Shown in pieces: positions 8,642 to 20,696 of a stretch of DNA of 64,000 bases. Under the pieces are notes generated by a model. It saw nothing but the letters and a program-made list of their open reading frames with translations, was not told where the DNA came from and searched no databases. The stretch lies in the NCBI GenBank assembly GCA_012728835.1, contig JAAYEJ010000069.1, forward strand, positions 1 to 64,000. Direction: 5' to 3'. This DNA is from Candidatus Brocadiaceae bacterium. Its GTDB lineage: Bacteria; Planctomycetota; Brocadiia; SM23-32. A program made the translations under genes and the position numbers. Positions within the stretch are counted from its first letter, which is position 1; every line of letters starts with the position of its first letter.

Positions 8642-8668
8642 GGCTGCGCACCTCGGGGATCGTGTGAG

Positions 8669-9532
8669 ATGAACGTCGGCAACATGGAAGTGCTTCCGAT
8701 TGAATGCGGGGGTTTCCGGCTGGATGGGGGCTCCATGTTCGGCGTGGTCCCCAAGGGACAGTGGGAACGGCATGCGCCGGCGGATGAAGACAACCGCATC
8801 GCGATCGCGTTGCGGGCGATGCTGGTGCGGGCCGGGCCGGACGTCATCCTTGTCGATACGGGCATCGGCGAGGATCTTCCCCACAAGATGCGCGATACCT
8901 ACGCGGTGGATCATGAGGACTCCTCACTCGCCCGATCGCTGAAGGAGGCAGGGCTGGGCCTGGCGGACATCACCCACGTCATCCTGACTCACCTGCACTT
9001 CGACCACGCGGGCGGCGCGACCAGGATCGCCCCCTCGGGGCGGATGGCCCCGACGTTCCCGAACGCGACCTACTACGTGCAGAGGAGGCAGTATGACTGG
9101 GCCGTCGCCCCCGAGGACTACGACGGCGCGAGCTACCTCCCGGAGAACTTCGCCTCCCTGAAGGAGAAGGGCTGCCTCGAGCTTCTGGACGGCGAGGCGG
9201 AGATCGCCGCAGGGGTCACCGTGGTGCCGGTGCACGGGCACACGCCGGGGCAGCAACTGGTGGAGGTGTCGGCGAAGGGCGAGTCGCTGCTGTACTGCGC
9301 CGATCTCATCCCGACGACGGCGCACGTGCACGTGCCCTGGATCATGAGCTACGACCTCGAGCCGCTTGTGACGGTGCGTGAGAAGCGGGCCCTTCTGGAG
9401 GTCGCGTCGGCGGGAGGATGGACGCTCTTCTACGAGCACGATCCGCGGGTCGTGGCTTCGGCCGTGGCGAAGACCGCCAAGGGCTACCGGATCGCGGAGC
9501 CGATCGTCCGGGCGCACTCCGCAGCCGGATGA
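8669..9532 (+). CDS. Metallo-beta-lactamase-fold hydrolase
   Basis: 287 aa, soluble, no signal peptide. It has the family metal motif HLHFDH followed by A-G-G (about residues 105-113), an upstream D-T-G-I-G turn, a later H-G-H-T-P-G-Q motif (third metal His) and C-A-D-L-I-P in place of the usual bridging Asp loop. This fits the quorum-quenching-lactonase-like branch of the superfamily (dinuclear Zn hydrolases), but the substrate cannot be told from sequence. Start ATG 8669 has only a weak ribosome binding site (GGGGATCG). It stands alone, followed by a separately promoted DHOD-like gene. Confidence 0.85.
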   Translation: MNVGNMEVLPIECGGFRLDGGSMFGVVPKGQWERHAPADEDNRIAIALRAMLVRAGPDVILVDTGIGEDLPHKMRDTYAVDHEDSSLARSLKEAGLGLADITHVILTHLHFDHAGGATRIAPSGRMAPTFPNATYYVQRRQYDWAVAPEDYDGASYLPENFASLKEKGCLELLDGEAEIAAGVTVVPVHGHTPGQQLVEVSAKGESLLYCADLIPTTAHVHVPWIMSYDLEPLVTVREKRALLEVASAGGWTLFYEHDPRVVASAVAKTAKGYRIAEPIVRAHSAAG

Positions 9533-9570
9533 AGTCCTTGGGGCGGCCGGTTGGCGAGTGCCGCGTGTGC

Positions 9571-9599
9571 TTGCGCGAGGCGGCGGCGCCTGGGATACT
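9571..9599 (+). promoter_or_regulatory. Candidate promoter for the DHOD-like gene
   Basis: TTGCGC (9571-9576), 17-bp spacer, GATACT (9594-9599), about 80 nt upstream of the GTG start at 9680. Confidence 0.4.
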
Positions 9600-9679
9600 C
9601 GCACGGCGCAGGAGCCCCGGCCGGGGGCGCAGTTGCCGCCGTACCTCGTGCCCACACGCAGACGGAAGGAGCCGCAGAA

Positions 9680-10666
9680 GTGACAGACCTGAGGACTGCA
9701 TACATGGGCCTGGAGCTGGCCAACCCCATCATCGTCGGGAGCTGCGGACTGACGGGCAGCGTCCGCGGGGTCGAGAGGTGTGCCGAAGCGGGAGCCGGCG
9801 CCGTGATCCTCAAGTCCATCTTCGAAGAGCAGATCGCGTACGAGGTGGACGCGGCGATGGCCGCGAGCGCCGACAGCATATGGCACTCGGAGGCCATTGC
9901 ATACGTGGCGAACTACACCGAGAAGGGCTCGGTGGGCCGGTATCTCTCGCTCATCTCGGATGCCAAGAAGGCGGTTGACATCCCGGTCATCGCGAGTGTC
10001 CACTGCGTCTCCGCCGAGATATGGGCCGACTTCGCCGCTCGGGCGGAGAACGCCGGGGCCGACGCCCTGGAGCTGAACGCGTTCATCCTGCCTTCGGATC
10101 CGCAGGTCGACGGGGCGTCGATTGAGGGGGTCTACTTCGACGTGGTCAGGGCGGTGACCGAGAAGGTGTCGATCCCCGTGGCCCTGAAGCTGGGCAGCTA
10201 CTTCAGCGGGCTGGCGAACGCCCTGTGCAAGCTGGGCGACAGTGGAATCGGGGCCGTGACCTTGTTCAACCGCTTCTTCGCGTCCGACATAGACACGGAG
10301 AAGCTGGAACTCTCGGCAGCCCGGAGCCTCAGCGACGCGAACGAGTACCTGCTGCCCCTGCGGTGGGTGTCGATCCTCCATGGCCGAATCGGGTGCGACA
10401 TCAGCGCGACCACGGGCGTCCATGACGTTCAGACGATCGTGAAGCTCCTGCTGGCGGGTGCCGATACGGTGCAGGTGGCGTCCGCCCTCTACAAGCACGG
10501 CATCGACTACCTGGCCAGGCTGGTGGAAGACCTGCGGGCCTGGGCGAGCGCCCACGGCTTCGCGGCGATCGACGACTTCCGGGGTATGCTCAGCCAGAGG
10601 AACGCGGCGAATCCAGCCGCCTACGAGCGTGTGCAGTTCATGAAGTTCTCCTCGGGCATGGAGTGA
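9680..10666 (+). CDS. Dihydroorotate dehydrogenase-like flavoprotein
   Basis: 328 aa. The start is GTG 9680, with GAAGGAG 8 nt upstream; the frame is open further up but there is no better signal. The N-terminus (L-R-T-A-Y-M-G-L-E-L-A-N-P-I-I-V-G-S-C-G-L-T) and later segments (A-L-K-L-G-S-Y, V-T-L-F-N-R-F, A-G-A-D-T-V-Q-V-A-S-A-L-Y) are those of the FMN TIM-barrel DHOD class 1-like proteins. Members like this are usually annotated as DHOD-like because they are often separate from pyrimidine genes; nothing pyrimidine-related is nearby. It converges with the GH10-like gene 22 bp downstream. Confidence 0.8.
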   Translation: MTDLRTAYMGLELANPIIVGSCGLTGSVRGVERCAEAGAGAVILKSIFEEQIAYEVDAAMAASADSIWHSEAIAYVANYTEKGSVGRYLSLISDAKKAVDIPVIASVHCVSAEIWADFAARAENAGADALELNAFILPSDPQVDGASIEGVYFDVVRAVTEKVSIPVALKLGSYFSGLANALCKLGDSGIGAVTLFNRFFASDIDTEKLELSAARSLSDANEYLLPLRWVSILHGRIGCDISATTGVHDVQTIVKLLLAGADTVQVASALYKHGIDYLARLVEDLRAWASAHGFAAIDDFRGMLSQRNAANPAAYERVQFMKFSSGME

Positions 10667-10685
10667 CCGCCGCCCGAGCCGGCGG
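10667..10685. terminator. Possible bidirectional hairpin between convergent genes
   Basis: CCGCCG (10667-10672) and CGGCGG (10680-10685) form a 6-bp stem with a 7-nt loop, directly between two facing stop codons. No T tract, so intrinsic termination is uncertain. Confidence 0.35.
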
Positions 10686-10687
10686 GC

Positions 10688-15046
<4,359 letters not shown>

Positions 15047-15077
15047 AGGGCCCGGGCCGGTCTTCATAGGCCCAATG

Positions 15078-15110
15078 CCGGGCGCTCCGTGCTGTCGGCA
15101 GGACGCCCGG
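15078..15110. terminator. Hairpin between katG and the type III PKS gene
   Basis: CCGGGCG (15078-15084) pairs with CGCCCGG (15104-15110) between two convergent genes. No T tract, so it may only attenuate readthrough. Confidence 0.4.
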
Positions 15111-15140
15111 CCGAGGGCGGGGTTGCGGGAGGGGGCCGGG

Positions 15141-16214
15141 TCAGCCGACCGGGCCCTCTTCGCAGCCGTTCCCGAAGGCCACGAGGGTGGCGTAGGCGGT
15201 GAACCCGGCTCCGAAGGACAGGAGCATCCCGAGTTCGCCGGGCCGCGGCCGACGCAGGTCCAGGATGCGGCGCAGCACGAAGAGCACGGACGGCGAGGAC
15301 ATGTTGCCGAACTCCCGGAAGACGTCATAGGAGTCCTGGAGGTCGCCCCGCTCCAGGCCGAACACGTCGGCCACGCGGTCCAGAACGACCGTGCCCCCCG
15401 GATGGACGGCCCAGTGGGCCACGTCCGCGATTGTCAGCCCTCGGCGCTGCAGCAGGCGGCCGGCAACCTGCAGAGCCGTTCGCGCGCCGATGGCGGGTAC
15501 CCGTGCGCTCAGGCTGTTGCGGAGGCGTCCGTCCTCCCAGCGGTATCTGAGCGCCTCGCGATGCTGTGGGAAGACGCCGCCTTCCGAATCCAGGAGGCAC
15601 GCCGGCCCCGTTGTGCCCGAGCGGTCCAGTACGGCGGCAGCGGCTCCGTCGGCGAAGATGCAGTTGCTGACGACCAGATCCGGGGCGGCGCCCATGAAGA
15701 GCGTGGCGCTGCAGACCTCGAATGCGACCGACAGCACGGGGCCTCCGCGGGCGAGCGCGGCAGCGGCGCAGTCCAGATTCGGCAGTGCGCCTCCGCAGCC
15801 CATGCCCATCAGGTCGAAGACCCGCACGGACTCTTCCAACTGGAGGTCTTCGACCAGGTACGAGGACATCCCGGGACAGATGTAGCCCGTGCACGTGTTG
15901 GTCACGAGTGCGCGCACTTCCTCGGGTTCCACCCCTGCCTGGCGGAGGGCGTCCCGGCCCGCGGCGGCGGCGATCCGCCGCCCGAAGCGCTCGAAGCGGC
16001 CGATCAGATCGTCCTGATCGGCCCGGGCGACGTCCATCGGGCTGTCCATGCCGATGTAGCGTCCGCGGCCCGGCCCGTCCAGGAGGATGCGCCGGTACAG
16101 CTCACGCTCCTCCGGCTCCAGCTCATAGCAGGAGTCGTAGCCCTCATAGGCCTCCTGCTGAGTGACGTACAGCGGTGGATTGGCCGTCGTCAGCGAGCGA
16201 ATCACAGCGTTCAT
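15141..16214 (-). CDS. Type III polyketide synthase (chalcone/stilbene synthase family)
   Basis: 357 aa from ATG 16214 (GAGGG upstream). Thiolase-fold enzyme that extends an acyl-CoA with malonyl-CoA. The catalytic triad is visible: Cys in G-M-G-C-G-G-A-L, His in H-W-A-V-H-P-G-G, Asn in E-F-G-N-M-S-S-P-S. The C-terminus has the family G-F-G-P-G-like loop as S-F-G-A-G-F-T-A-Y. It is divergent from a flavin hydroxylase and two methyltransferases, matching the content of the Streptomyces srs cluster (type III PKS, methyltransferase, flavoprotein hydroxylase), which makes alkylresorcinols and derived quinones. The product here is therefore probably an alkylresorcinol or pyrone lipid (inference). 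Confidence 0.93.
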   Translation of the reverse strand: MNAVIRSLTTANPPLYVTQQEAYEGYDSCYELEPEERELYRRILLDGPGRGRYIGMDSPMDVARADQDDLIGRFERFGRRIAAAAGRDALRQAGVEPEEVRALVTNTCTGYICPGMSSYLVEDLQLEESVRVFDLMGMGCGGALPNLDCAAAALARGGPVLSVAFEVCSATLFMGAAPDLVVSNCIFADGAAAAVLDRSGTTGPACLLDSEGGVFPQHREALRYRWEDGRLRNSLSARVPAIGARTALQVAGRLLQRRGLTIADVAHWAVHPGGTVVLDRVADVFGLERGDLQDSYDVFREFGNMSSPSVLFVLRRILDLRRPRPGELGMLLSFGAGFTAYATLVAFGNGCEEGPVG

Positions 16215-16260
16215 GGGCGGCCCTCTGTGCCGGTATTTCCCCTGCCTCCCCGTACAATGG

Positions 16261-16289
16261 AGTATACACGTGCCCAAGGGGCCGGACAA
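16261..16289 (-). promoter_or_regulatory. Promoter of the type III PKS gene
   Basis: TTGTCC (16289-16284), 17-bp spacer, TATACT (16266-16261), 47 nt upstream of the ATG. The same hexamer pair occurs upstream of efp. Confidence 0.6.
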
Positions 16290-16333
16290 ATGATCCCGCG
16301 CACAGGCCCTCAGCGTCGGAGGCCGCCCGCGTC

Positions 16334-16363
16334 TTGCCGCCACCGGGCGGATTCGACGATAAT
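16334..16363 (+). promoter_or_regulatory. Promoter of the flavin hydroxylase/methyltransferase unit
   Basis: TTGCCG (16334-16339), 18-bp spacer, GATAAT (16358-16363), about 68 nt before the ATG at 16432. Confidence 0.5.
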
Positions 16364-16431
16364 GCGCGGAGGGACGTCCTTCGAACGGCGGGGGCGTCGG
16401 CAGTCACGTGCGCGTCAGCGGGGGCCATCGG

Positions 16432-17649
16432 ATGCGCGCTGAGGGCGATGTCCTCATCATCGGCGCCGGCCCCGTCGGGCTGACGCTGGCCAATCTGCTG
16501 GGGGCCGCGGGCATTCCCTGTCTGCTGCTCGATCGGCGCACGGAGACCCCGCTGCAGTCGCGGGCCATCGGAGTGGCGCCGCCCTCGCTGGCGATCATGG
16601 AGTCGGTCGGCTGCCTGGAGGCACTGATGGGGCGGGGCGTTCCGATTCGAGACGCCGTGGTCTGGGACGGCCGCCGGACGCGGGGGACGCTCACCTTTCG
16701 CCACCTGCCGGGACGCTACCCTATGGTGCTGGCGGTGCCGCAGCGGGAGACGATGCGAATCCTGGAGGACCGCCTCCCTGCCTGGTCGTGCGTGTGCTAC
16801 CAGGACGGCATGGAGTTCCTGGGGCTGCGGGATGCCGGGCCTCGTCCGGAGATCCGGCTCAGAGACCTGAGGTCGGGCCGCGAGTCCACCGTGGCGCCGT
16901 CTCTGCTGATCGGATGCGACGGGCACCGAAGCGCCGTTCGGGAGGCCGCCGGTTTCGCGTGCGCACGCAAGCGATACCGGACGGCGTTCTCGATGGCGGA
17001 CTTCGAGGGCGGCCCCTCCATGGGCTCACCGGCCCATCTCTTCTTCACCGAGAAGGGGGCCGTGGAGTCGTTTCCCTTGCCGGGTGGCCGGCGGCGGTGG
17101 ATCGTGCAGATGCAGGACCTCCGCGATCGTCTGGACGGGCCGGGCCTGGTCGAGTGCGTGCGGGCGCGAACCGGAGCGGACCTGGCGGCGGCGGACGGCT
17201 CGGACGTCTCGTGGTTCCAGCCCCAGCGTCAGTGCGCCGGGCGCTTCGCCGCAGGTCGGATCGTGCTCTGCGGGGACAGCGCCCACGTGATGACGCCCAT
17301 CGGCGGGCAGGGCATGAACACGGGCCTGGCCGACGCCCGGCATGCGGCCGAGATGATCGGGCGGTGGCGGGCAGGGGCTTCATGGAAGCGCCTGTGCGCC
17401 GCCTATGACCGGAGGCGCCGGCGGGCATTCCGTTTCGCGGCCGACCGTGCGGCCCTGGGCATGTGGATCGGCACGCGGAAGGGGCCTCTCGCGCGGCCCC
17501 GCAGTGCGCTCGTGGCGCGCTGCCTTCGGTCCGAGCGGCTGGCACGGGCCATGGCGATGCACTACGCGATGTTGACGGTGCCCCCCGACGGGCCGGCCCG
17601 GTCCGGCCGAACGTGTGGCGGGCGGCGCGATCCGGGGGGCACGGGATGA
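16432..17649 (+). CDS. FAD-dependent aromatic hydroxylase (UbiH/PHBH family)
   Basis: 405 aa from ATG 16432; GTG 16408 is a possible earlier start. Single-component flavoprotein monooxygenase: FAD-binding D-V-L-I-I-G-A-G-P-V-G-L-T at the N-terminus, a D-G-H-R-S-A-V-R motif corresponding to the DG fingerprint, and G-R-I-V-L-C-G-D-S-A-H-V-M-T-P-I-G-G-Q-G-M-N for the second FAD (GD) motif. Such enzymes hydroxylate phenolic rings with NAD(P)H and oxygen. Beside a type III PKS, ring hydroxylation of a resorcinol toward a quinone is the likely role. The stop overlaps the next start (ATGA). Confidence 0.9.
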   Translation: MRAEGDVLIIGAGPVGLTLANLLGAAGIPCLLLDRRTETPLQSRAIGVAPPSLAIMESVGCLEALMGRGVPIRDAVVWDGRRTRGTLTFRHLPGRYPMVLAVPQRETMRILEDRLPAWSCVCYQDGMEFLGLRDAGPRPEIRLRDLRSGRESTVAPSLLIGCDGHRSAVREAAGFACARKRYRTAFSMADFEGGPSMGSPAHLFFTEKGAVESFPLPGGRRRWIVQMQDLRDRLDGPGLVECVRARTGADLAAADGSDVSWFQPQRQCAGRFAAGRIVLCGDSAHVMTPIGGQGMNTGLADARHAAEMIGRWRAGASWKRLCAAYDRRRRRAFRFAADRAALGMWIGTRKGPLARPRSALVARCLRSERLARAMAMHYAMLTVPPDGPARSGRTCGGRRDPGGTG

Positions 17650-18392
17650 CCCGGCCGCGCTCCCGGATCAGTATCGGCGACTGCCTGGACGCGCCGGCGG
17701 CCAAGCGGGTGCTCAACGAGCGGCTGTTCACGGCGATCGCCGCCGAGTACGCCCGCGTCAGCGTCGGGCTGTCGTTCGGACGCGATGCCGCCTGGAAGCG
17801 GCGTCTTGTGCGGGCACTGCCTCGCGTGGCCCGGCCGGCGTGCGTGGACATCGCCTGCGGCACCGGGGACCTGACCCGCCTGCTCGCGCGGCGTTTTCCG
17901 GACGGGGGCGTGGCCGGGATCGACCTGACTCCCGCCATGCTGGTGCGGGCGCGTGCCGCCACCTGCGAGGCGAACGTGCGCTACGAGGTCGGCGACATGA
18001 TGAGCCTTCCCCTGCCGGACGCCTCGGCGGACCTGGCCACGGGCGGGTACGCGCTGCGCAACGCCCCCGACCTGCAGGGCGCCATCTCCGAGGTCGCGCG
18101 CATACTGCGGGTCGGCGGGCATGCGGCGTTTCTGGAGTTCGTGCACTGGCCCGGCCGGTTGTCCGGCGGAGTCGAGCTGTTCGTGCTGGGGGCGTGGTGC
18201 GGGCTCTGGGGCCTTCTCGTGCACGGCAATCCCCAGGTCTACGGGTACATCGCGGCCAGCCTCCGTCGGTTTCCGACCCCGGCGGGGCTGGTTGAGCGCT
18301 TCGAGCGCGCGGGCCTTCGGACGGTCAAGATGATCCCCTGTCTCTTCGGCATCATGTCCATACTGCTCCTGCGCAAGGAGCGCTCGCCCTGA
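17646..18392 (+). CDS. UbiE/MenG-like class I SAM methyltransferase
   Basis: 248 aa. The start ATG 17646 overlaps the hydroxylase stop (ATGA), so the genes are coupled. SAM site V-D-I-A-C-G-T-G-D (about residue 70), acidic loop G-I-D-L-T, and a UbiE-like D-A-S-A-D-L-A-T-G-G-Y-A-L-R-N motif, followed by a hydrophobic C-terminal third that may touch the membrane (G-A-W-C-G-L-W-G-L-L-V-H-G). UbiE-type enzymes C-methylate quinone rings; coupling to a flavin hydroxylase supports ring methylation of a polyketide-derived quinol. The substrate is inferred. Confidence 0.87.
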   Translation: MTRPRSRISIGDCLDAPAAKRVLNERLFTAIAAEYARVSVGLSFGRDAAWKRRLVRALPRVARPACVDIACGTGDLTRLLARRFPDGGVAGIDLTPAMLVRARAATCEANVRYEVGDMMSLPLPDASADLATGGYALRNAPDLQGAISEVARILRVGGHAAFLEFVHWPGRLSGGVELFVLGAWCGLWGLLVHGNPQVYGYIAASLRRFPTPAGLVERFERAGLRTVKMIPCLFGIMSILLLRKERSP

Positions 18393-18448
18393 AGCGGCAA
18401 GCACCACGGTCTGCCGGCTACTTCCCCGACCTGTCCGTTCGGGCCTCC

Positions 18449-19207
18449 GTGCCCGAGTTGATGGACGACGAATGCTGCGATGCGGACCGGCTTCTGCGCA
18501 CGGTGGACAGGTTCCCCCTCATCAACCGGCTGCTGACCCGATACCGGCGCGTTCTGCGGAGGTGGCTGCTGGCGGACATGCTGACGGAACCCGGGCGTCC
18601 GTACCGGGTCGCCGATCTCGGGGCGGGTGGTTGCGACATTCCGGCGTGGCTCCTGGATGAGGCGTCGCGCCTGGGGCTTCGGGTGTCCGTGCTCGCCGTG
18701 GAGGCCGACGCGCGCATCGCCGCCCACGCACGGGCGAGGTGGAAGCGGAAGGCCGGCCTGGAGGTGGTCTGCCGTGACGCCACCGATCCGGCCTCCCTGG
18801 GGCCGGTCGACTACGTCATCGGCAACCACTTCCTCCATCATCTGGAATGCGGCCGGATCGGGCGGCTGTTCCGGGAGGTGCTGCAGTTGCCGACTCGCCG
18901 GTTCGTCTTCACGGACCTGGTGCGCAGCTACGCGGCGTTCTACGCCCACAGCGTCTTTGCGGCGCTCGTCTGCCCGCGCACGTTCGTGGGCGAAGACGGC
19001 CGCCGCTCCATCCGGCGCGGGTTTCGACCCTCCGAGATCGCGTCCCTCCTGAACAGGACGGGGTTGCAGGACCGCGTCCGCGTCTACACGATGACCCCCG
19101 CCCGCATCGTCATCGTCGGCGAAGGGGAGGGCCGAAGGCCGGCCCCGGACGCCGGGTCTTCCCGCATGGGACCCCACGCTCCTCGTCAGTCACCGGCAAT
19201 GCAGTAG
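18449..19207 (+). CDS. Second class I SAM methyltransferase of the polyketide cluster
   Basis: 252 aa from GTG 18449. SAM motif V-A-D-L-G-A-G-G-C-D-I-P (about 52-63), then V-E-A-D and a G-N-H-F-L-H-H-L motif. The frame stays open upstream to the stop of the previous gene and encodes a plausible N-terminal extension (Y-F-P-D-L-S-V-R-A before the P-E-L-M-D-D segment), so translation may begin earlier, perhaps at an unusual codon near 18389. A partner methyltransferase next to type III PKS genes commonly O-methylates the resorcinol ring. The 3' end overlaps the convergent propeller gene by 22 bp. Confidence 0.85.
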   Translation: MPELMDDECCDADRLLRTVDRFPLINRLLTRYRRVLRRWLLADMLTEPGRPYRVADLGAGGCDIPAWLLDEASRLGLRVSVLAVEADARIAAHARARWKRKAGLEVVCRDATDPASLGPVDYVIGNHFLHHLECGRIGRLFREVLQLPTRRFVFTDLVRSYAAFYAHSVFAALVCPRTFVGEDGRRSIRRGFRPSEIASLLNRTGLQDRVRVYTMTPARIVIVGEGEGRRPAPDAGSSRMGPHAPRQSPAMQ

Positions 19208-20481
19208 AGAAACCGGTCCGAGCGCAGCAGCAGCCGGTCGCCGGACGGGGCAGGGCTCGCGTTGAAGGTGCTTCCGTCCGCCAGGTCGTTGACGGCAAGC
19301 AGTTCGAACGTGGGCGACGCGGCCAGGACGAAGGTCTGTCCCTTTCGGTTGAGGTAGAACAGGCGGCCGTCGGCCAGGACGGGGGAGGCATACACCTGGC
19401 CCGCTCGCGGCCGGATCGCCTGTTCATACACGATCCGCCCGGTTGCCGCCTCCGCGCAGAACGCCGTGCCGCGGCCCTCGTGCATCCAGTAGAGGTGTCC
19501 GTCGTGCACGATCGGCGAGGGCACGTTGGAGCCCCTGGCGCCGGTCCAGAGCCGGTGGGTGGCGGTCACGTCGCCGCGTCCGCCGGCGCGCACGGCGACC
19601 GCGGCCGTCCCCGAGCGGCCGCCGAGGCACCAGACCACGTCCTCGTGGGCCACGACGCTGGGGACGATGTACCAGGTGATGTCGCTCGCACAGTTCCACA
19701 GCTCCCGGCCGCCGGCGGGGTCCAGCCCCACGACCTTGCCCTGCATGGCCAGGACCAGTTCGGACGTGCCGTCCGGAAGCGTGAGGACCAGCGGCGTGTT
19801 CCACGCCTCCCGGATGCCCTGGGCGCGCCAGACCTCCTGGCCCGACTGCCTGTTGAGGGCCACCGCGCACCCGCTCTCGATGCTGGCATTGACGATCAGC
19901 AGGTCCTGCCACAGGATGGGGGAGGCGCCCGAACCCCAGGGGTGCAGCTTGCTGCCGACGTCTCGATGCCACAACTGCTCGCCCTGGAAGTCGAAGGCGT
20001 AGACGCCCGAGTTGCCGAAGTACACGTAGAGCCGTTCGTCGTCGGCGACCGGCGTGCTCGAGGCGTACCCGTGCGCCTCGCGGATCCCGGGCTGCTCGGG
20101 CAGTCGGGGCTGGAGCGTCCTGTTCCACAGGATCTCCCCGGTGTCGCGGTCCAGGCACAGGACGTGGAGCCTCAGATCCTCCTGGGTCCCCGTCGGCAGG
20201 CCGGGCACGCCGAAACCGCTGTAACAGGTCAGGAAGACCCGCCGGCCCACAACGACCGGGCTCGACGTGCCCGGGCCCGGCAGGGGGGTCTTCCAGCGGA
20301 CGTTCTCCGTCGAGCTCCACTTCAGGGGCAGACCGGCGGCGGTGCTGACACCCTGGCCGCCCGGTCCGCGGAACCGCGGCCAGTCCGTGTCCCCGCGTTC
20401 CGCCGCCGCCGCGATACTCAGCCATCCGACGGACAGACCCACGAGGGCGATTCGCGCGATCCTCGAGCCCACACCAGCCAT
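19186..20481 (-). CDS. Exported PQQ-like beta-propeller protein
   Basis: 431 aa from ATG 20481 (GGAGG upstream). Signal peptide (R-I-A-L-V-G-L-S-V-G-W-L-S-I-A-A-A-A-E), then D-W-P-R-F-R-G-P-G and repeated propeller blades (D-R-D-T-G-E-I-L-W-N, N-R-Q-S-G-Q-E-V-W-R, D-P-A-G-G-R-E-L-W-N, with V-Y-A-S-P-V-L-A-D-G-R near the end). Proteins of this PQQ_2/PQQ_3-repeat type are numerous in Planctomycetota; most lack a known substrate, and bound PQQ cannot be assumed. Divergent from another propeller gene, with back-to-back promoters between them. Confidence 0.85.
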   Translation of the reverse strand: MAGVGSRIARIALVGLSVGWLSIAAAAERGDTDWPRFRGPGGQGVSTAAGLPLKWSSTENVRWKTPLPGPGTSSPVVVGRRVFLTCYSGFGVPGLPTGTQEDLRLHVLCLDRDTGEILWNRTLQPRLPEQPGIREAHGYASSTPVADDERLYVYFGNSGVYAFDFQGEQLWHRDVGSKLHPWGSGASPILWQDLLIVNASIESGCAVALNRQSGQEVWRAQGIREAWNTPLVLTLPDGTSELVLAMQGKVVGLDPAGGRELWNCASDITWYIVPSVVAHEDVVWCLGGRSGTAAVAVRAGGRGDVTATHRLWTGARGSNVPSPIVHDGHLYWMHEGRGTAFCAEAATGRIVYEQAIRPRAGQVYASPVLADGRLFYLNRKGQTFVLAASPTFELLAVNDLADGSTFNASPAPSGDRLLLRSDRFLYCIAGD

Positions 20482-20554
20482 GCCGTTTCCTCCATGCGGG
20501 GACGGCCGCCGCGTCCGGGTAGCCGGTTCGTGCCGGACGGGCGGCCGGGCCTTC

Positions 20555-20583
20555 AGCGTAGTGTGCGCGTGCCGGGGTGTCAA
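20555..20583 (-). promoter_or_regulatory. Promoter of minus-strand propeller gene
   Basis: Perfect TTGACA (20583-20578), 17-bp spacer, TACGCT (20560-20555), about 74 nt before the ATG at 20481. Confidence 0.6.
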
Positions 20584-20603
20584 CCCGCCGGGCCGTGCCG
20601 ACC

Positions 20604-20632
20604 TTGTGGACATCGCGAGCCCGCGTTAGGAT
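20604..20632 (+). promoter_or_regulatory. Promoter of plus-strand propeller gene
   Basis: TTGTGG (20604-20609), 17-bp spacer, TAGGAT (20627-20632), 64 nt before the ATG at 20697 and only 20 bp from the opposing promoter. It may also feed the long downstream operon. Confidence 0.55.
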
Positions 20633-20696
20633 GAAACGATGTGGAGAGTGCCGTTTCGGCGCTTCGGAGGGTATCTCGTGTGCCTGGAGGATGCCT

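Larger units (their letters stand above)
8105..8668. other. 564-bp divergent intergenic region
   Basis: Upstream of both the minus-strand PKD protein gene and the plus-strand metallo-hydrolase gene. It contains a plausible minus-strand promoter (8319-8348) and a weaker plus-strand one (8613-8641). Short open frames here lack ribosome binding sites and recognisable products. No RNA gene was recognised. Confidence 0.5.

Noticed and set aside
15110-15150. Imperfect GC palindrome at the 3' end of the type III PKS gene as a terminator
   Set aside because: It has a mismatch, no T tract, and overlaps the stop codon region; likely chance in GC-rich sequence.
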